Shown here: one piece after another, positions 17,983-27,246 of the stretch
How the letters are laid out: each line of letters starts with the position of its first letter
How positions within the stretch are numbered: position 1 is the stretch's first letter
From: Leptolyngbyaceae cyanobacterium C42_A2020_001
Lineage (GTDB): Bacteria; Cyanobacteriota; Cyanobacteriia; Leptolyngbyales; Leptolyngbyaceae
DNA length: 58,727 nt
Direction of reading: 5' to 3'
Assembly (NCBI GenBank): GCA_015272515.1
Contig: JACYLN010000135.1
Span: 1 to 58,727, forward strand
The notes under the pieces: generated by a model
The model's database searches: none
Told to the model about the DNA's origin: nothing
Seen by the model: the letters and a program-made list of their open reading frames with translations, nothing else
Position numbers and translations under genes: made by a program

Positions 17983-18720
17983 ATGAATGGTGAGCCAGGA
18001 TTGGGAGAGCAAGCACTCAGCAAGATTGCGGAGGTTGGAATTACAAGTCAACTAGATGAGGTTGAAGAACTGAATATCGATATCCGAACAGATCCTATTA
18101 AAGCCATTCAGGGAGAGGTAGACTCTGTGGCGATCGAGGGGAAAGGAATGGTCATTCAACAAGACTTGAGAATGGAGAAGATAGAGGTTAAAACGGACAC
18201 GGTTTCGATTGATCCTCTAAGCGTTGTGTTTGGTAATATCGAGTTAACTCAACCAACTAATGCGGATGCTCGTATTCTGCTCAAAGCAACCGATTTAAAT
18301 CGCGCACTTAGCTCTGACTATCTTCGTCCCAAGTTGAAAAACCTGAAATTGCAGGTTCAAGAAAAACTGATTACGATTGATATTCAACAAGTGGAACTGA
18401 GTTTGCCAGGAGAAGGTAAACTTTCAATGTGTGCTGAGTTTTTAGTACGAGAAACGGGTGAGGTCAAGCAAGTTTCGGCGATTGTAGTGCCCCAATTGAA
18501 GAAGAATCAGCAACAGATATCTTTGGAAATTTTGTCGTTTGAGGGGCATGGAGTGACTCACGAATTGGCAAATACTTTGATTGAACAACTCATGAAACTT
18601 CTAGATTTGAAGAATTTTGATGTCCCAGGGATGTCGCTTCAGCTTAAGGAGTTTGAAGTTGAAAAGGATCAATTGGTGCTCCACGCCACGACAAAGATTG
18701 ATCAAATTCCTTCAAGTTAA
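17983..18720 (+). CDS. DUF2993 (LmeA-type phospholipid-binding) protein
   Basis: A 245-residue protein matching the DUF2993 pattern common in cyanobacteria and actinobacteria: alternating hydrophobic beta strands (VDSVAIEGKGMVIQQDLRME, ITIDIQQVELSLPGEGKLS) and a helical LNRALSSDY segment. In actinobacteria the relative LmeA binds phospholipids and assists lipomannan synthesis. No signal peptide is evident here. AGGAG at about 17971-17975 supports the ATG. It follows the YihY gene after a 219-base gap and precedes a DUF2231 membrane protein. Confidence 0.75.
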   Translation: MNGEPGLGEQALSKIAEVGITSQLDEVEELNIDIRTDPIKAIQGEVDSVAIEGKGMVIQQDLRMEKIEVKTDTVSIDPLSVVFGNIELTQPTNADARILLKATDLNRALSSDYLRPKLKNLKLQVQEKLITIDIQQVELSLPGEGKLSMCAEFLVRETGEVKQVSAIVVPQLKKNQQQISLEILSFEGHGVTHELANTLIEQLMKLLDLKNFDVPGMSLQLKEFEVEKDQLVLHATTKIDQIPSS

Positions 18721-18833
18721 GGGTTTGTTATAAAGTCTGCGATCGCCGCTTGATTTCATCAAACTTCCTCCTAAAGAGAGAAGCCTTATACGCTGAAACT
18801 TTTTAGTCTGTAATAGCTTGGAGGAAAAAAGTT

Positions 18834-19355
18834 ATGACGCAAACTCCCAATATTCCGCCGTTTATTGAAAGTGATGAGCGTGAGTGCCGCGATAGTGGCA
18901 TCGTTAGCACCGTTGCGATCGCAGGGCACCCACTTCATCCGCTGATCGTTACCTTTCCCATTGCATTTCTAACTGGCGCTTTTGGCACCGATCTGGGCTA
19001 CTGGTTAACCAGCGATCCGTTTTGGGCAAGAGCTTCTTTGTGGTTACTGGGAGCCGGATTTGTTTCGGGCTTGGTTGCAGGTGCTACTGGAATGATGGAT
19101 TTTCTTCGGATTGATCGCGTTAAAAAACACAGCGCAGGCTGGATTCATGCAGTTGGCAACATTGCCGCCTTGTTTCTGACGCTAGTTAACTGGTTCCTCC
19201 GCTGGAACGACCCGGCTGGCAAAGTTTTGCCGTTAGGCATCATCCTCTCCTGTGTGGTCGCACTCCTGTTGGGGGTGACTGGCTGGTACGGAGCTGAACT
19301 AATCTACCGTCATAAGGTTGCCGTGATTGGTTACAGCAGTCGGCGGGAACCATAA
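18834..19355 (+). CDS. DUF2231 membrane protein
   Basis: A 173-residue protein with four membrane helices. The early motif IAGHPLHPLIVTFPIAFLTG and the GATGMMDFLRI segment are typical of DUF2231, in which paired histidines near the membrane suggest a redox or metal role by analogy with cytochrome-type families. The function of the family is not established. GGAGG precedes the ATG. It is followed by a strong terminator hairpin and then a convergent gene. Confidence 0.8.
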   Translation: MTQTPNIPPFIESDERECRDSGIVSTVAIAGHPLHPLIVTFPIAFLTGAFGTDLGYWLTSDPFWARASLWLLGAGFVSGLVAGATGMMDFLRIDRVKKHSAGWIHAVGNIAALFLTLVNWFLRWNDPAGKVLPLGIILSCVVALLLGVTGWYGAELIYRHKVAVIGYSSRREP

Positions 19356-19380
19356 CCTTACATAGATTAAATACCCTGCT

Positions 19381-19421
19381 GCCCTCTTGAAAATGCTGAT
19401 GCATCTCTCAAGAGGGCTTTC
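19381..19421. terminator. Bidirectional intrinsic terminator
   Basis: Arms GCCCTCTTGA (19381-19390) and TCAAGAGGGC (19408-19417) pair perfectly over 10 bp with a 17-base loop, followed by TTT. It lies between the convergent DUF2231 gene and the 803-residue GAF gene, one base before the latter's stop codon. Confidence 0.75.
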
Positions 19422-19422
19422 G

Positions 19423-21834
19423 CTATTCTGCCGTGTGCCGCACCCGAACACGCACAAATTTTAGACCTGTCACTCCTTGTAAAGGTTCAACTGTTCCTTG
19501 CTCAATTGCTTCTTCAACTAAGCCTTCCCGCGTCAAATAGTGGAGATATTGTTGGTACTCTTCCAGTTCTTCACTAGTGGAATACACCAGTGTTAACATT
19601 CCAGGCTGCGTGATGCGAGTGTGAGTCTGTTCATCGATCGCTTTATCAATTCGCTTTTTCACAATTTCGTAGCGAGTATCGCGGGTTCCTCGCACATCAA
19701 ATAGTTTCTCGGTGGTTTCGTCGTGAAAAATATCCACTGTAGAATCTTGCACCAGTAATAGATGAGTGACTTGCATCTTGGTTTGGTCATTTGCCTGAAA
19801 TTTTAATGCCGCACGAGCACAATCACACATGGCGCGGAGTTGTTCGTACCGCAAGCTGCGAAGCTGAAACTTACCGAATTTTGAGTCGATGGACTGCCCT
19901 GCGTAGATCATGTGGTCAATGCCATCCGTGGTTTCAATGTCGCAGTAGTGAGGTGTAATTTGCTGCATCCGGTGTTGCCAGTGCTCCCAGGTTTCTCTCA
20001 AACAGGTATTCATTTGACTAATGGTTTGGTCATACTTGGCACGGGCAACATATACACACTGATGCTCATTGTCACAAGCTGCTTGATAGGCTTGAATTGC
20101 CGCGATCGCTCCCTCTCCACACTGAGCGAAATAGTCAAAATATACCTCCAGATGATTTTGCAGGTAACGGGTTTCAGCCACTTCGGCATCTACTGTAACC
20201 TTCTCCTGAATTCGCTGCATTCGCTCCAACAAATCCAGCCGGAGTTGCTCACTTAAGGCGCTGGCTTCTTCCGCACACACCGCTTCTACCACTGCCATGC
20301 CTAACCGCAGTTGTTCCAGTAAGTCTGCCTGAATTGCGCGATTTCGAGCATCTGACGAGCCGCGAATATCAGAAATTCCGTACAGCGGGTAGACATTGTT
20401 AAACACAATCGGTTCAGGTGGCAAGCCCATGCTGCGGCGTTCTGCCTCTTGCAAAAAGCGCCACTCCACTGCGGGATGAATATTGGTAATAAAGCGTTGT
20501 TGCACCAATTGCCGTTGGGCTGAGGTGAGTGCCCGAGCAAACGCTGGGATCAACTGCTCAGCGTGGCAAATGTCCAGTCCATCAAAATGGTTGGGGCGAT
20601 CGCTCATCAGCCCTACTAATCCCACAATTTGACCCTGCCGACCCTTTTGCAGAGAAGCATGACGGTCTGAGTTTGGCATACCAAGTTGAGAAATCAGAGG
20701 AATCATCAGCAACGAACGAACCCCCTGGGCTAGCAGTTGCCGTCCCAACTCTGTGCGACACTCATGCGCCAGATCCCGAATGCCCATCACCTGATTCAAC
20801 TGAAGCGCCTTCATCGCGTGGGAATCGCGGATTAGATCTAAGGGGTAGGTTGTGGCGTTAATTTCGGAGCGATCGCTGACCATAAACACCCGGATCTGGT
20901 CTTTTTCAATCGTCAAAATAATGGTGTTATCTGTACGGAACAGCGATTTCAACTGTTGGCTGACTAACTGAAACTTGTGAGGGCGCAAAATGGAATCGCG
21001 ATCGATTAACAATTGAGTAATCCGGCGAATGGTTTCCCGCACCGTCACATCCAACCCTTCCAGCAGCATCTCCCCTTCCACGCGGTAGTTCGTCAAAGAA
21101 AACCGTTGCTCCAGGTCGCGCAGTTGCTCCGGATCGTTTAATCGAGTATCCAACTCTTCCGGAGATAGGCTTGCCAAATTTAAATCGGCAAATTCATCAA
21201 GTTGCGGGTTCAACCGAGTGATTTGTAAAGTTTCAGAACGTAGCCAAAACTCGACATAGCGTGGTTCCGAATCTGGGGCACCAGGCAAAGCCACCATTGC
21301 TGGAGTTTCTAAAAGGCGGCAACTACTGGGATCAATTCCGTAAAATTCTCGCAGCATAAAGTGTAGCAAGTGGCGACGATAGAGCCGCAAAACTGCCCCA
21401 TAATCTTTTTCTGCCAGATGCTGTTTCAAAACAGTTCCCAAATGGATCGCCTCACCATTGACCAAAGGCTGCATTCCAAACGGAATATTCAAAAGTTGGC
21501 AGAAATAATGATTGGCATATTGAAGCGTTAAATTGACCGGATTGATCACCGCAATCAGAAGCTGACTACACCGATGAAAGGTCTGTAGCCAGGCAGAGTG
21601 CTCAACCCATGCTTGAAGTTGCTCAAGCTCTGGAGAATTGGGCAACTGGGCTTGTAACGTCTGCAAACATTGCCGCAGGTTCAGTAGGTCTGAGTTTGAG
21701 GTTTGCTCAGAAGCGATCCGGGTTTCACCTGCCGCTGAAAGGGACGATGACTGGGAAATGTACATGGAAGGGAGCAGAGGAGGAGGGGACTGACCATTCG
21801 TAGATGCATTAGTTTTCAGTAGAGTAACACCCAT
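19423..21834 (-). CDS. Large GAF-domain protein of unknown function
   Basis: An 803-residue soluble protein. Residues about 45-220 are a predicted PAS-like or helical sensory segment (FHRCSQLLIAVINPVNLTLQ, YANHYFCQLLNIPFG). About 255-450 look like a GAF domain (LLIDRDSILRPHKFQLVSQQ, LLAQGVRSLLMIPLISQLG, VGLVGLMSDRPNHFDGLD). About 460-803 form a long C-terminal region without any kinase, cyclase or HTH motif. It contains the striking YPLYGISDIRGSSDARNRAI stretch, helical bundles, and a final beta-rich part (FVRVRVRH). It may be a sensor with an uncharacterised output. It is monocistronic, converging on DUF2231; an AGGA lies 11 bases before its ATG. Confidence 0.6.
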   Translation of the reverse strand: MGVTLLKTNASTNGQSPPPLLPSMYISQSSSLSAAGETRIASEQTSNSDLLNLRQCLQTLQAQLPNSPELEQLQAWVEHSAWLQTFHRCSQLLIAVINPVNLTLQYANHYFCQLLNIPFGMQPLVNGEAIHLGTVLKQHLAEKDYGAVLRLYRRHLLHFMLREFYGIDPSSCRLLETPAMVALPGAPDSEPRYVEFWLRSETLQITRLNPQLDEFADLNLASLSPEELDTRLNDPEQLRDLEQRFSLTNYRVEGEMLLEGLDVTVRETIRRITQLLIDRDSILRPHKFQLVSQQLKSLFRTDNTIILTIEKDQIRVFMVSDRSEINATTYPLDLIRDSHAMKALQLNQVMGIRDLAHECRTELGRQLLAQGVRSLLMIPLISQLGMPNSDRHASLQKGRQGQIVGLVGLMSDRPNHFDGLDICHAEQLIPAFARALTSAQRQLVQQRFITNIHPAVEWRFLQEAERRSMGLPPEPIVFNNVYPLYGISDIRGSSDARNRAIQADLLEQLRLGMAVVEAVCAEEASALSEQLRLDLLERMQRIQEKVTVDAEVAETRYLQNHLEVYFDYFAQCGEGAIAAIQAYQAACDNEHQCVYVARAKYDQTISQMNTCLRETWEHWQHRMQQITPHYCDIETTDGIDHMIYAGQSIDSKFGKFQLRSLRYEQLRAMCDCARAALKFQANDQTKMQVTHLLLVQDSTVDIFHDETTEKLFDVRGTRDTRYEIVKKRIDKAIDEQTHTRITQPGMLTLVYSTSEELEEYQQYLHYLTREGLVEEAIEQGTVEPLQGVTGLKFVRVRVRHTAE

Positions 21835-22156
21835 GACTTATTGTTCCTTTCACGCAGATGAAATTAACGTCATCAATTGTGGATGGAATCACGGGCGTTT
21901 TCGTTAGATACGGATTAATTGCCCAAAAATCACTCAAACGTGGGGGGGCGATCGCTGCTTATCTCAAGTGTTCAACATCTCTCATTTGGCAATGTCACCC
22001 TTTCCCCACATTTCACATCTTTTAACCAGCCACCGATGTCGTGCCACTCAAAGCGCTAATCTAGAAACAAGTGATTGTAAACTTATACATTACTGTTTCA
22101 TCAACCGCCGCAAGGCAAATTCCATTCCGTAACTTACTAAACAACCCCACACAACC
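21835..22156. other. Intergenic region between divergent genes
   Basis: It should contain the promoters of the minus-strand GAF gene and of ffh. A TTGTAA / TATACAT pair near 22076-22090 is a possible ffh promoter, but spacing is poor. No small gene was seen. Confidence 0.3.
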
Positions 22157-23623
22157 ATGTTTGAAGCGCTTTCTGAACGTTTAGAGTCAGCCTGGAAAAC
22201 GCTACGCGGTCAGGACAAAATCTCTGAATCCAACATCAAAGAAGCTGTACGAGAAGTCCGGCGTGCTCTGTTAGAAGCAGACGTAAATCTTCAGGTGGTC
22301 AAAGACTTTGTTGCAGAGGTGGAAACAAAGGCTCAGGGCGCAGAGGTTGTTAAAGGAGTCCGCCCCGATCAACAGTTCATCGAAATTGTTTACAACGAAC
22401 TGCTTCAGGTAATGGGCGAGACGAATGCTCCCCTGGCAGAGGTAGAGCCGGGACCTACAATTGTGCTGATGGCAGGGTTACAAGGAACTGGTAAAACCAC
22501 CGCAACCGCTAAACTTGCGCTGCACCTGCGGAAGGAAAATCGCAGCACCATGCTAGTTGCCACGGATGTGTACCGCCCAGCCGCGATCGACCAGCTGATC
22601 ACGCTGGGTAAACAAATTGATGTGCCTGTGTTTGAACTTGGTAAAGATGCCAACCCAGTTGAAATTGCCCGTCAAGGCGTTGAAAAAGCTAGAGCTGATG
22701 GTATCAACACCGTCATCATCGACACCGCTGGTCGGCTCCAAATCGATCAGTCCATGATGGCGGAACTGGCACAAATCAAGGACACCGTAAAGCCGCACGA
22801 AGTCTTGCTGGTGGTGGATGCCATGACCGGGCAAGAAGCCGCCAACCTGACCCACACCTTCCACGAACAAATTGGCATTACTGGAGCCATCCTTACCAAA
22901 ATGGATGGGGATACGCGAGGTGGAGCAGCCCTTTCTGTGCGGCAGATCTCTGGGCAACCGATCAAGTTTATTGGGACGGGTGAAAAAGTCGAAGCCCTCC
23001 AGCCCTTCTACCCCGATCGCATGGCATCCCGCATTCTGGGCATGGGTGATGTCTTAACCCTGGTGGAAAAAGCGCGGGAAGAGGTAGACCTGGCAGAAGC
23101 TGAAAAGATGCAGGAGAAAATTCTCTCCGCTAAATTCGACTTCACCGACTTCCTCAAACAAACGCGCTTGCTGAAAACAATGGGTTCTCTCGGCGGCATC
23201 ATGAAGCTGATTCCGGGAATGAACAAAATTAGCAGTGATCAACTGGAGAAAGGCGAATCTGAGCTAAAGAAAGCCGAATCAATGATTAACTCCATGACGA
23301 CTGAAGAACGGAAGAACCCCGATCTTCTGGCGAGTTCACCCAGTCGTCGTCGTCGAATCGCTCGTGGCTCTGGCTACAAAGAAGCTGACGTGAGCGATTT
23401 GGTGAATAAGTTCCAAAAAATGCGGAACATGATGCAGATGATGGGCAAAGGTCAATTGCCTGGAATGCCTGGAATGCCTGGAATGGCAGGAGCAGGAGGG
23501 AACCCGATGGGTGGGAATGCTTACGGCGGCGGACAACCTGGTTGGCGAGGCTATCCTTCTGGTGGTGCGCCAGCGAAGAAAAAGAAGAAAGAGAAGAAGA
23601 AAAAGGGTTTCGGCACCTTATAG
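22157..23623 (+). CDS. ffh: Signal recognition particle protein Ffh
   Basis: The 488-residue GTPase that binds signal peptides and SRP RNA and delivers nascent membrane proteins to FtsY. The N domain starts MFEALSERLESAWKTLRGQ. G-domain motifs are GLQGTGKTTATAKLA (G1, near residue 108), DTAGRLQID (G3), TKMDGDTRGGAALS (G4) and GTGEKVEALQPF. The methionine-rich M domain (about 300-440) has MRNMMQMMGKGQLPG. The C-terminus is a Gly/Pro/Met-rich repeat followed by a run of lysines, as in other cyanobacterial Ffh proteins, here with three GMP units. It is transcribed alone; no rpsP gene follows. Confidence 0.97.
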   Translation: MFEALSERLESAWKTLRGQDKISESNIKEAVREVRRALLEADVNLQVVKDFVAEVETKAQGAEVVKGVRPDQQFIEIVYNELLQVMGETNAPLAEVEPGPTIVLMAGLQGTGKTTATAKLALHLRKENRSTMLVATDVYRPAAIDQLITLGKQIDVPVFELGKDANPVEIARQGVEKARADGINTVIIDTAGRLQIDQSMMAELAQIKDTVKPHEVLLVVDAMTGQEAANLTHTFHEQIGITGAILTKMDGDTRGGAALSVRQISGQPIKFIGTGEKVEALQPFYPDRMASRILGMGDVLTLVEKAREEVDLAEAEKMQEKILSAKFDFTDFLKQTRLLKTMGSLGGIMKLIPGMNKISSDQLEKGESELKKAESMINSMTTEERKNPDLLASSPSRRRRIARGSGYKEADVSDLVNKFQKMRNMMQMMGKGQLPGMPGMPGMAGAGGNPMGGNAYGGGQPGWRGYPSGGAPAKKKKKEKKKKGFGTL

Positions 23624-23931
23624 ACTCGTGACAAGCAGCTCAGGCGCGATCGCCGTGTTGAATTCTCAATGCGGCAAAATTTTGGTATTTGAGATTTAGA
23701 GGTGTTCTGGTTTAAACAGAAGATTGAGACGAATCAGCAGAGGAACGCAATCAATTATTTGTCAAAAGCATTCAGTTCAGCAGAAGCGGGGCAATTCTAT
23801 TCTGAAGCCATCTCGTGCACTCCAGATGAATTGATCTCAAAACCTCTGCTAATTCCTACTCAGTGCCTACTCAACTTATTAGTCGGCTGCATTCTCAATC
23901 AGTAACTCAATGAAACGCCAGCAGGGCAAAA
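23624..23931. other. Intergenic region, nothing recognised
   Basis: It lies between the convergent ffh and H1-tailed genes. It holds one HIP1-type site and no convincing terminator hairpin or gene. Confidence 0.3.
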
Positions 23932-24549
23932 CTATGCACTTGGCTTTCTCCGACCACGGGTTGAGGCAGGCTTCGACTGAGCTTCTTTTACCGTTTTTGC
24001 AGCCGTAGAAGCGGTTCGCTTTGGAGTCGGTTGTTTTACCGTCGCCTCACTCCCAGTTTTTGCCTTGGCAGCAGTTGTTGCTTTTCCATATCCACGAGTT
24101 GTTTTCGTAGATGTTGCAGTAGTGTTGTTAGCGGCCTTCGTTGAGTTTCCGGCACTCCCCAAACTCTTCGCAGATGATTCTGCTTTCGTCGCTCCTGCTT
24201 TCGAGGATGCTGACGTATCTGCATCAGCTTTTGCTTTCCGCCCTCTTCCAGTTCCGGTCTTTACTGGCTGCTCTTTCGTACTCCGCCGCCGACCTGAGGG
24301 AACGTAGTTTTTGAGTGTAAACGCACTAATTTTAATCCCCTTTTCTGTTAGCATCGCAGCTAACTCTTGATAGGTGTACCCTTTAGCTAGCGCTCCTCTA
24401 ACAGAGTCACGCATTTGATCGATCGCCTCTCTTAGCGATAACTCTTCTTTAGGCTTCTCTGGTAACGATTGGAGAAACGCGTTGGTATCTTTAATTGAGG
24501 CTTGTTTGACTGCGGATGCTTTGGATCGCTTTGTAGTTACTGCCGCCAT
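23932..24549 (-). CDS. Small helical-domain protein with histone-H1-like Ala/Lys/Thr tail
   Basis: A 205-residue protein in two parts. Residues about 30-85 (LSLREAIDQMRDSVRGALAK, then TYQELAAMLTEKGIKISAFT, LKNYVPSGRRR) look like a compact helix-turn-helix-type domain: 'ALAKGYTYQELAAML..KGI.IS..TLKNYV' is seen in several cyanobacterial and plasmid DNA-binding proteins. Residues about 86-205 are low-complexity, rich in Ala, Lys, Thr and Ser (TKAANNTTATSTKTTRG, KRTASTAAKTVKEAQSKP) and resemble eukaryotic H1 or bacterial histone-like tails. A nucleoid-associated or regulatory DNA-binding role is inferred. The ATG at 24549 is preferred over a GTG 12 bases upstream because an AAGGTGAT stretch precedes it. 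Confidence 0.65.
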   Translation of the reverse strand: MAAVTTKRSKASAVKQASIKDTNAFLQSLPEKPKEELSLREAIDQMRDSVRGALAKGYTYQELAAMLTEKGIKISAFTLKNYVPSGRRRSTKEQPVKTGTGRGRKAKADADTSASSKAGATKAESSAKSLGSAGNSTKAANNTTATSTKTTRGYGKATTAAKAKTGSEATVKQPTPKRTASTAAKTVKEAQSKPASTRGRRKPSA

Positions 24550-25037
24550 TTTCTCTATCACCTTGAAGTGAGTTGTATCTAAATAATTCTATGCCCAAAC
24601 TCTTGACTTGGATACAACTTTCTAATGCATTGACGTTAAAGATACTAAAGAAGAACAATTACACTTCCAGACAATCGGTTGATTCGATTTGAGTGACTGG
24701 CAGAGCGGTTCAATCGGTAGAATGTTGGCACATCAGCCAAACCAGTTTACGCATCTTTGCTCACTGAATGCTGTATCCCAATGTCATAGAAAGGGAATGC
24801 AAAACTTTGCTTATAGGTAAACAATTTGGCGCGGATAGCCAAACAATTGAGGGCAAAAAACGGATGAGATCTTTCATCAATGAAGGATGAATAAATACCT
24901 TTGTACTGTTAAGGGTGCTAGCATCCTCAAATCAAGATTACTCAACTTAACCTCAAGGTTTAGCAGTGTGTCCTAAAGAACTTTCTATTCGCCTACTTTT
25001 TTGGCAGTATGCTTAGCACCTACGTAGGTTCATCATC
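24550..25037. promoter_or_regulatory. Divergent intergenic region upstream of ppk1
   Basis: About 490 bases without a gene separate the divergent H1-tailed gene and ppk1. A perfect 10-bp palindrome CCTACGTAGG lies at 25019-25028, just before the ppk1 ATG. No known operator, such as a Pho box, was recognised. Confidence 0.3.
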
Positions 25038-27203
25038 ATGGCTAGAGCAAAAGAAACCGCCCCTGAAATTGACTTGACTGATTCGCAGTATTATTTCAGT
25101 CGTGAACTAAGCTGGCTAGAGTTTAACGATCGCGTCCTGAATGAAGCCATTGCCTCGCGCAATCTCCTCCTAGAACGCCTCAAATTTGCTGCGATTTTTA
25201 GCTCAAACCTGGATGAATTCTTCATGGTGCGAGTATCCGCCATTCGAGAACAAGTGGATGCACAAGTCAGTAAACTCAGCCCCGATGGACGCACCCCTCA
25301 ACAGCAGCTAGAGGCAATCAGTCAACGTTTGCGCCCCATGGTGACCCGTCAGCATCAATTGTTTGAACAAGAATTACGCCCCTTGCTTGCTGCAAAAGGG
25401 GTTTACTTGCTCAACTATATTGACCTGAGTAAAGAACAACGCTTCTTTCTGCAACGGTATTTTGAAGACAATGTTTTCCCAATTCTCACCCCCCTGGCGA
25501 TCGACCCCAGCCATCCGTTCCCCCATATGTCGAACTTGAGTTTGAACCTGGCAGTGAGCGTCAAAGATCCAGTCACCGGGAAAGAACACTTTGCCAGAGT
25601 CAAAGTTCCCAATATTCTGCCTCGCTTTGTCGTTTTTCCAGAAGATTTGCACCAACCCCATCAAGACAAACTGAGCATTTGGACGGGTGTTCCTTTAGAG
25701 CAAGTAATTGCTCACAACCTGGAAGCGCTGTTTCCTGGAATGGCAGTTCAAGAGTATGGGTTTTTCCGCATTACTCGCGATGCTGACCTGGAAGTGCAAG
25801 AATATGAGGCAGATGACTTATTGCTCGCGATTGAACAAGAACTGCGTAAACGCCGATTGGGTGGCTTTGCCGTTCGTTTAGAAATACAGTCTACAATGCC
25901 CGATTCCCTACGCACTCCACTAATCGAGGAATTTGAACTGACGAAAAACGACATTTACGAAGTAGACGGCATCCTCAATCTCAAAGACCTATTTTCATTT
26001 CTGTCCCTGCCACTCGCAGAACTCAAAGATGCACCCTGGACAGCCGTTGTTCCGGCACGGTTAAAACACGTCAATGAATTTGAAACAGAAGCAGCGTTTG
26101 AAAATGAGGAAACGGTTGAAAATATTTTTTCGGTGATCCGGCAAGGAGATATTCTACTTCACCATCCCTACGAATCTTTTACCGCCACCGTACAGCGTTT
26201 TATCACGCAGGCAGCATCCGATCCAAAAGTGTTGGCAATTAAAATGACGCTGTATCGTACTTCCGGTGATTCACCCATTGTTAGAGCGCTCATTACGGCT
26301 GCTGAAAATGGCAAACAGGTGGGTGTGTTGGTAGAGCTAAAAGCGCGATTTGATGAAGCAAACAACATCACCTGGGCACGTCGCCTGGAAGCAGCGGGAG
26401 CCAACGTGGTGTACGGAATTGTGGGATTGAAAACTCACACAAAAGTCGTGTTGATCGTGCGCCAGGAAGAAGGACGATTGCGCCGCTATGTTCATGTTGG
26501 TACTGGAAACTACAATCCAAAGACGGCAGGTCTTTACACCGATCTGGGCTTACTCAGTTGCCGCGAAGACGTGGGGGCAGACTTAACGGATCTGTTTAAT
26601 TACCTGACGGGTTATTCTCGACAGCACTCTTACCGTAAATTACTGGTTGCTCCCGTGAACTTGCGCGATCGCATGACCGCCCTAATTCAACGAGAAACCG
26701 AAAATGCGAAAAATGGTCAGCCTGCTCGCATCATCGCTAAAATGAACGCCCTGGTTGATCCTGCAATTATTCGCACACTTTATCAAGCGTCTCAGGCAGG
26801 CGTGCAAATTGACCTAATCATTCGAGGGATGTGCTGCCTGCGTCCGGGGCTTGTAGGCATCAGCGACACGATTCGAGTAATCAGCATTGTTGGGCGCTTT
26901 TTAGAACACTCTCGTATCTTCTGGTTCCACAACAACGGACAAGAAGAAATGTACATTGGCAGCGCCGATTGGATGACACGCAACCTCGATCGCCGCGTAG
27001 AAGCGGTTACACCTGTAGAAGATCCCAAACTGGTTGATCAACTCAAAGACATTGTAAGCATTCTACTGAGTGACAATTGCCAAGCCTGGGAACTACAACC
27101 CGATGGCACCTACATCCAACGTCAGCCAGCCTCCAACGAGGATGAGCGCAGTGCTCAAGTAATCCTGATGCGAAACGCCCTCGAAGCTGCCGAAAAGGGG
27201 TAG
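25038..27203 (+). CDS. ppk1: Polyphosphate kinase 1
   Basis: The 721-residue enzyme that reversibly transfers the terminal phosphate of ATP to polyphosphate. All four domains can be followed: the N-terminal helical domain (YYFSRELSWLEFNDRVLNEA), the head domain (about 120-320), and the two PLD-like C1/C2 domains. The autophosphorylated His is in HVGTGNYNPKTAGLYTD near residue 488, and the second site is in HVRDR-like LEHSRIFWFHN near 622. Length is normal. rsmB starts 44 bases downstream. Confidence 0.97.
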   Translation: MARAKETAPEIDLTDSQYYFSRELSWLEFNDRVLNEAIASRNLLLERLKFAAIFSSNLDEFFMVRVSAIREQVDAQVSKLSPDGRTPQQQLEAISQRLRPMVTRQHQLFEQELRPLLAAKGVYLLNYIDLSKEQRFFLQRYFEDNVFPILTPLAIDPSHPFPHMSNLSLNLAVSVKDPVTGKEHFARVKVPNILPRFVVFPEDLHQPHQDKLSIWTGVPLEQVIAHNLEALFPGMAVQEYGFFRITRDADLEVQEYEADDLLLAIEQELRKRRLGGFAVRLEIQSTMPDSLRTPLIEEFELTKNDIYEVDGILNLKDLFSFLSLPLAELKDAPWTAVVPARLKHVNEFETEAAFENEETVENIFSVIRQGDILLHHPYESFTATVQRFITQAASDPKVLAIKMTLYRTSGDSPIVRALITAAENGKQVGVLVELKARFDEANNITWARRLEAAGANVVYGIVGLKTHTKVVLIVRQEEGRLRRYVHVGTGNYNPKTAGLYTDLGLLSCREDVGADLTDLFNYLTGYSRQHSYRKLLVAPVNLRDRMTALIQRETENAKNGQPARIIAKMNALVDPAIIRTLYQASQAGVQIDLIIRGMCCLRPGLVGISDTIRVISIVGRFLEHSRIFWFHNNGQEEMYIGSADWMTRNLDRRVEAVTPVEDPKLVDQLKDIVSILLSDNCQAWELQPDGTYIQRQPASNEDERSAQVILMRNALEAAEKG

Positions 27204-27246
27204 AGAATCTTGCTATCCTGGAAAAGCCCTGGACAGTTGCCGTATT

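Noticed and set aside
22157-23623. Ffh C-terminal GMP repeat as a mutation
   Set aside because: Gly/Met/Pro-rich tails with lysine runs are usual in cyanobacterial Ffh; only the copy number (three) is notable.
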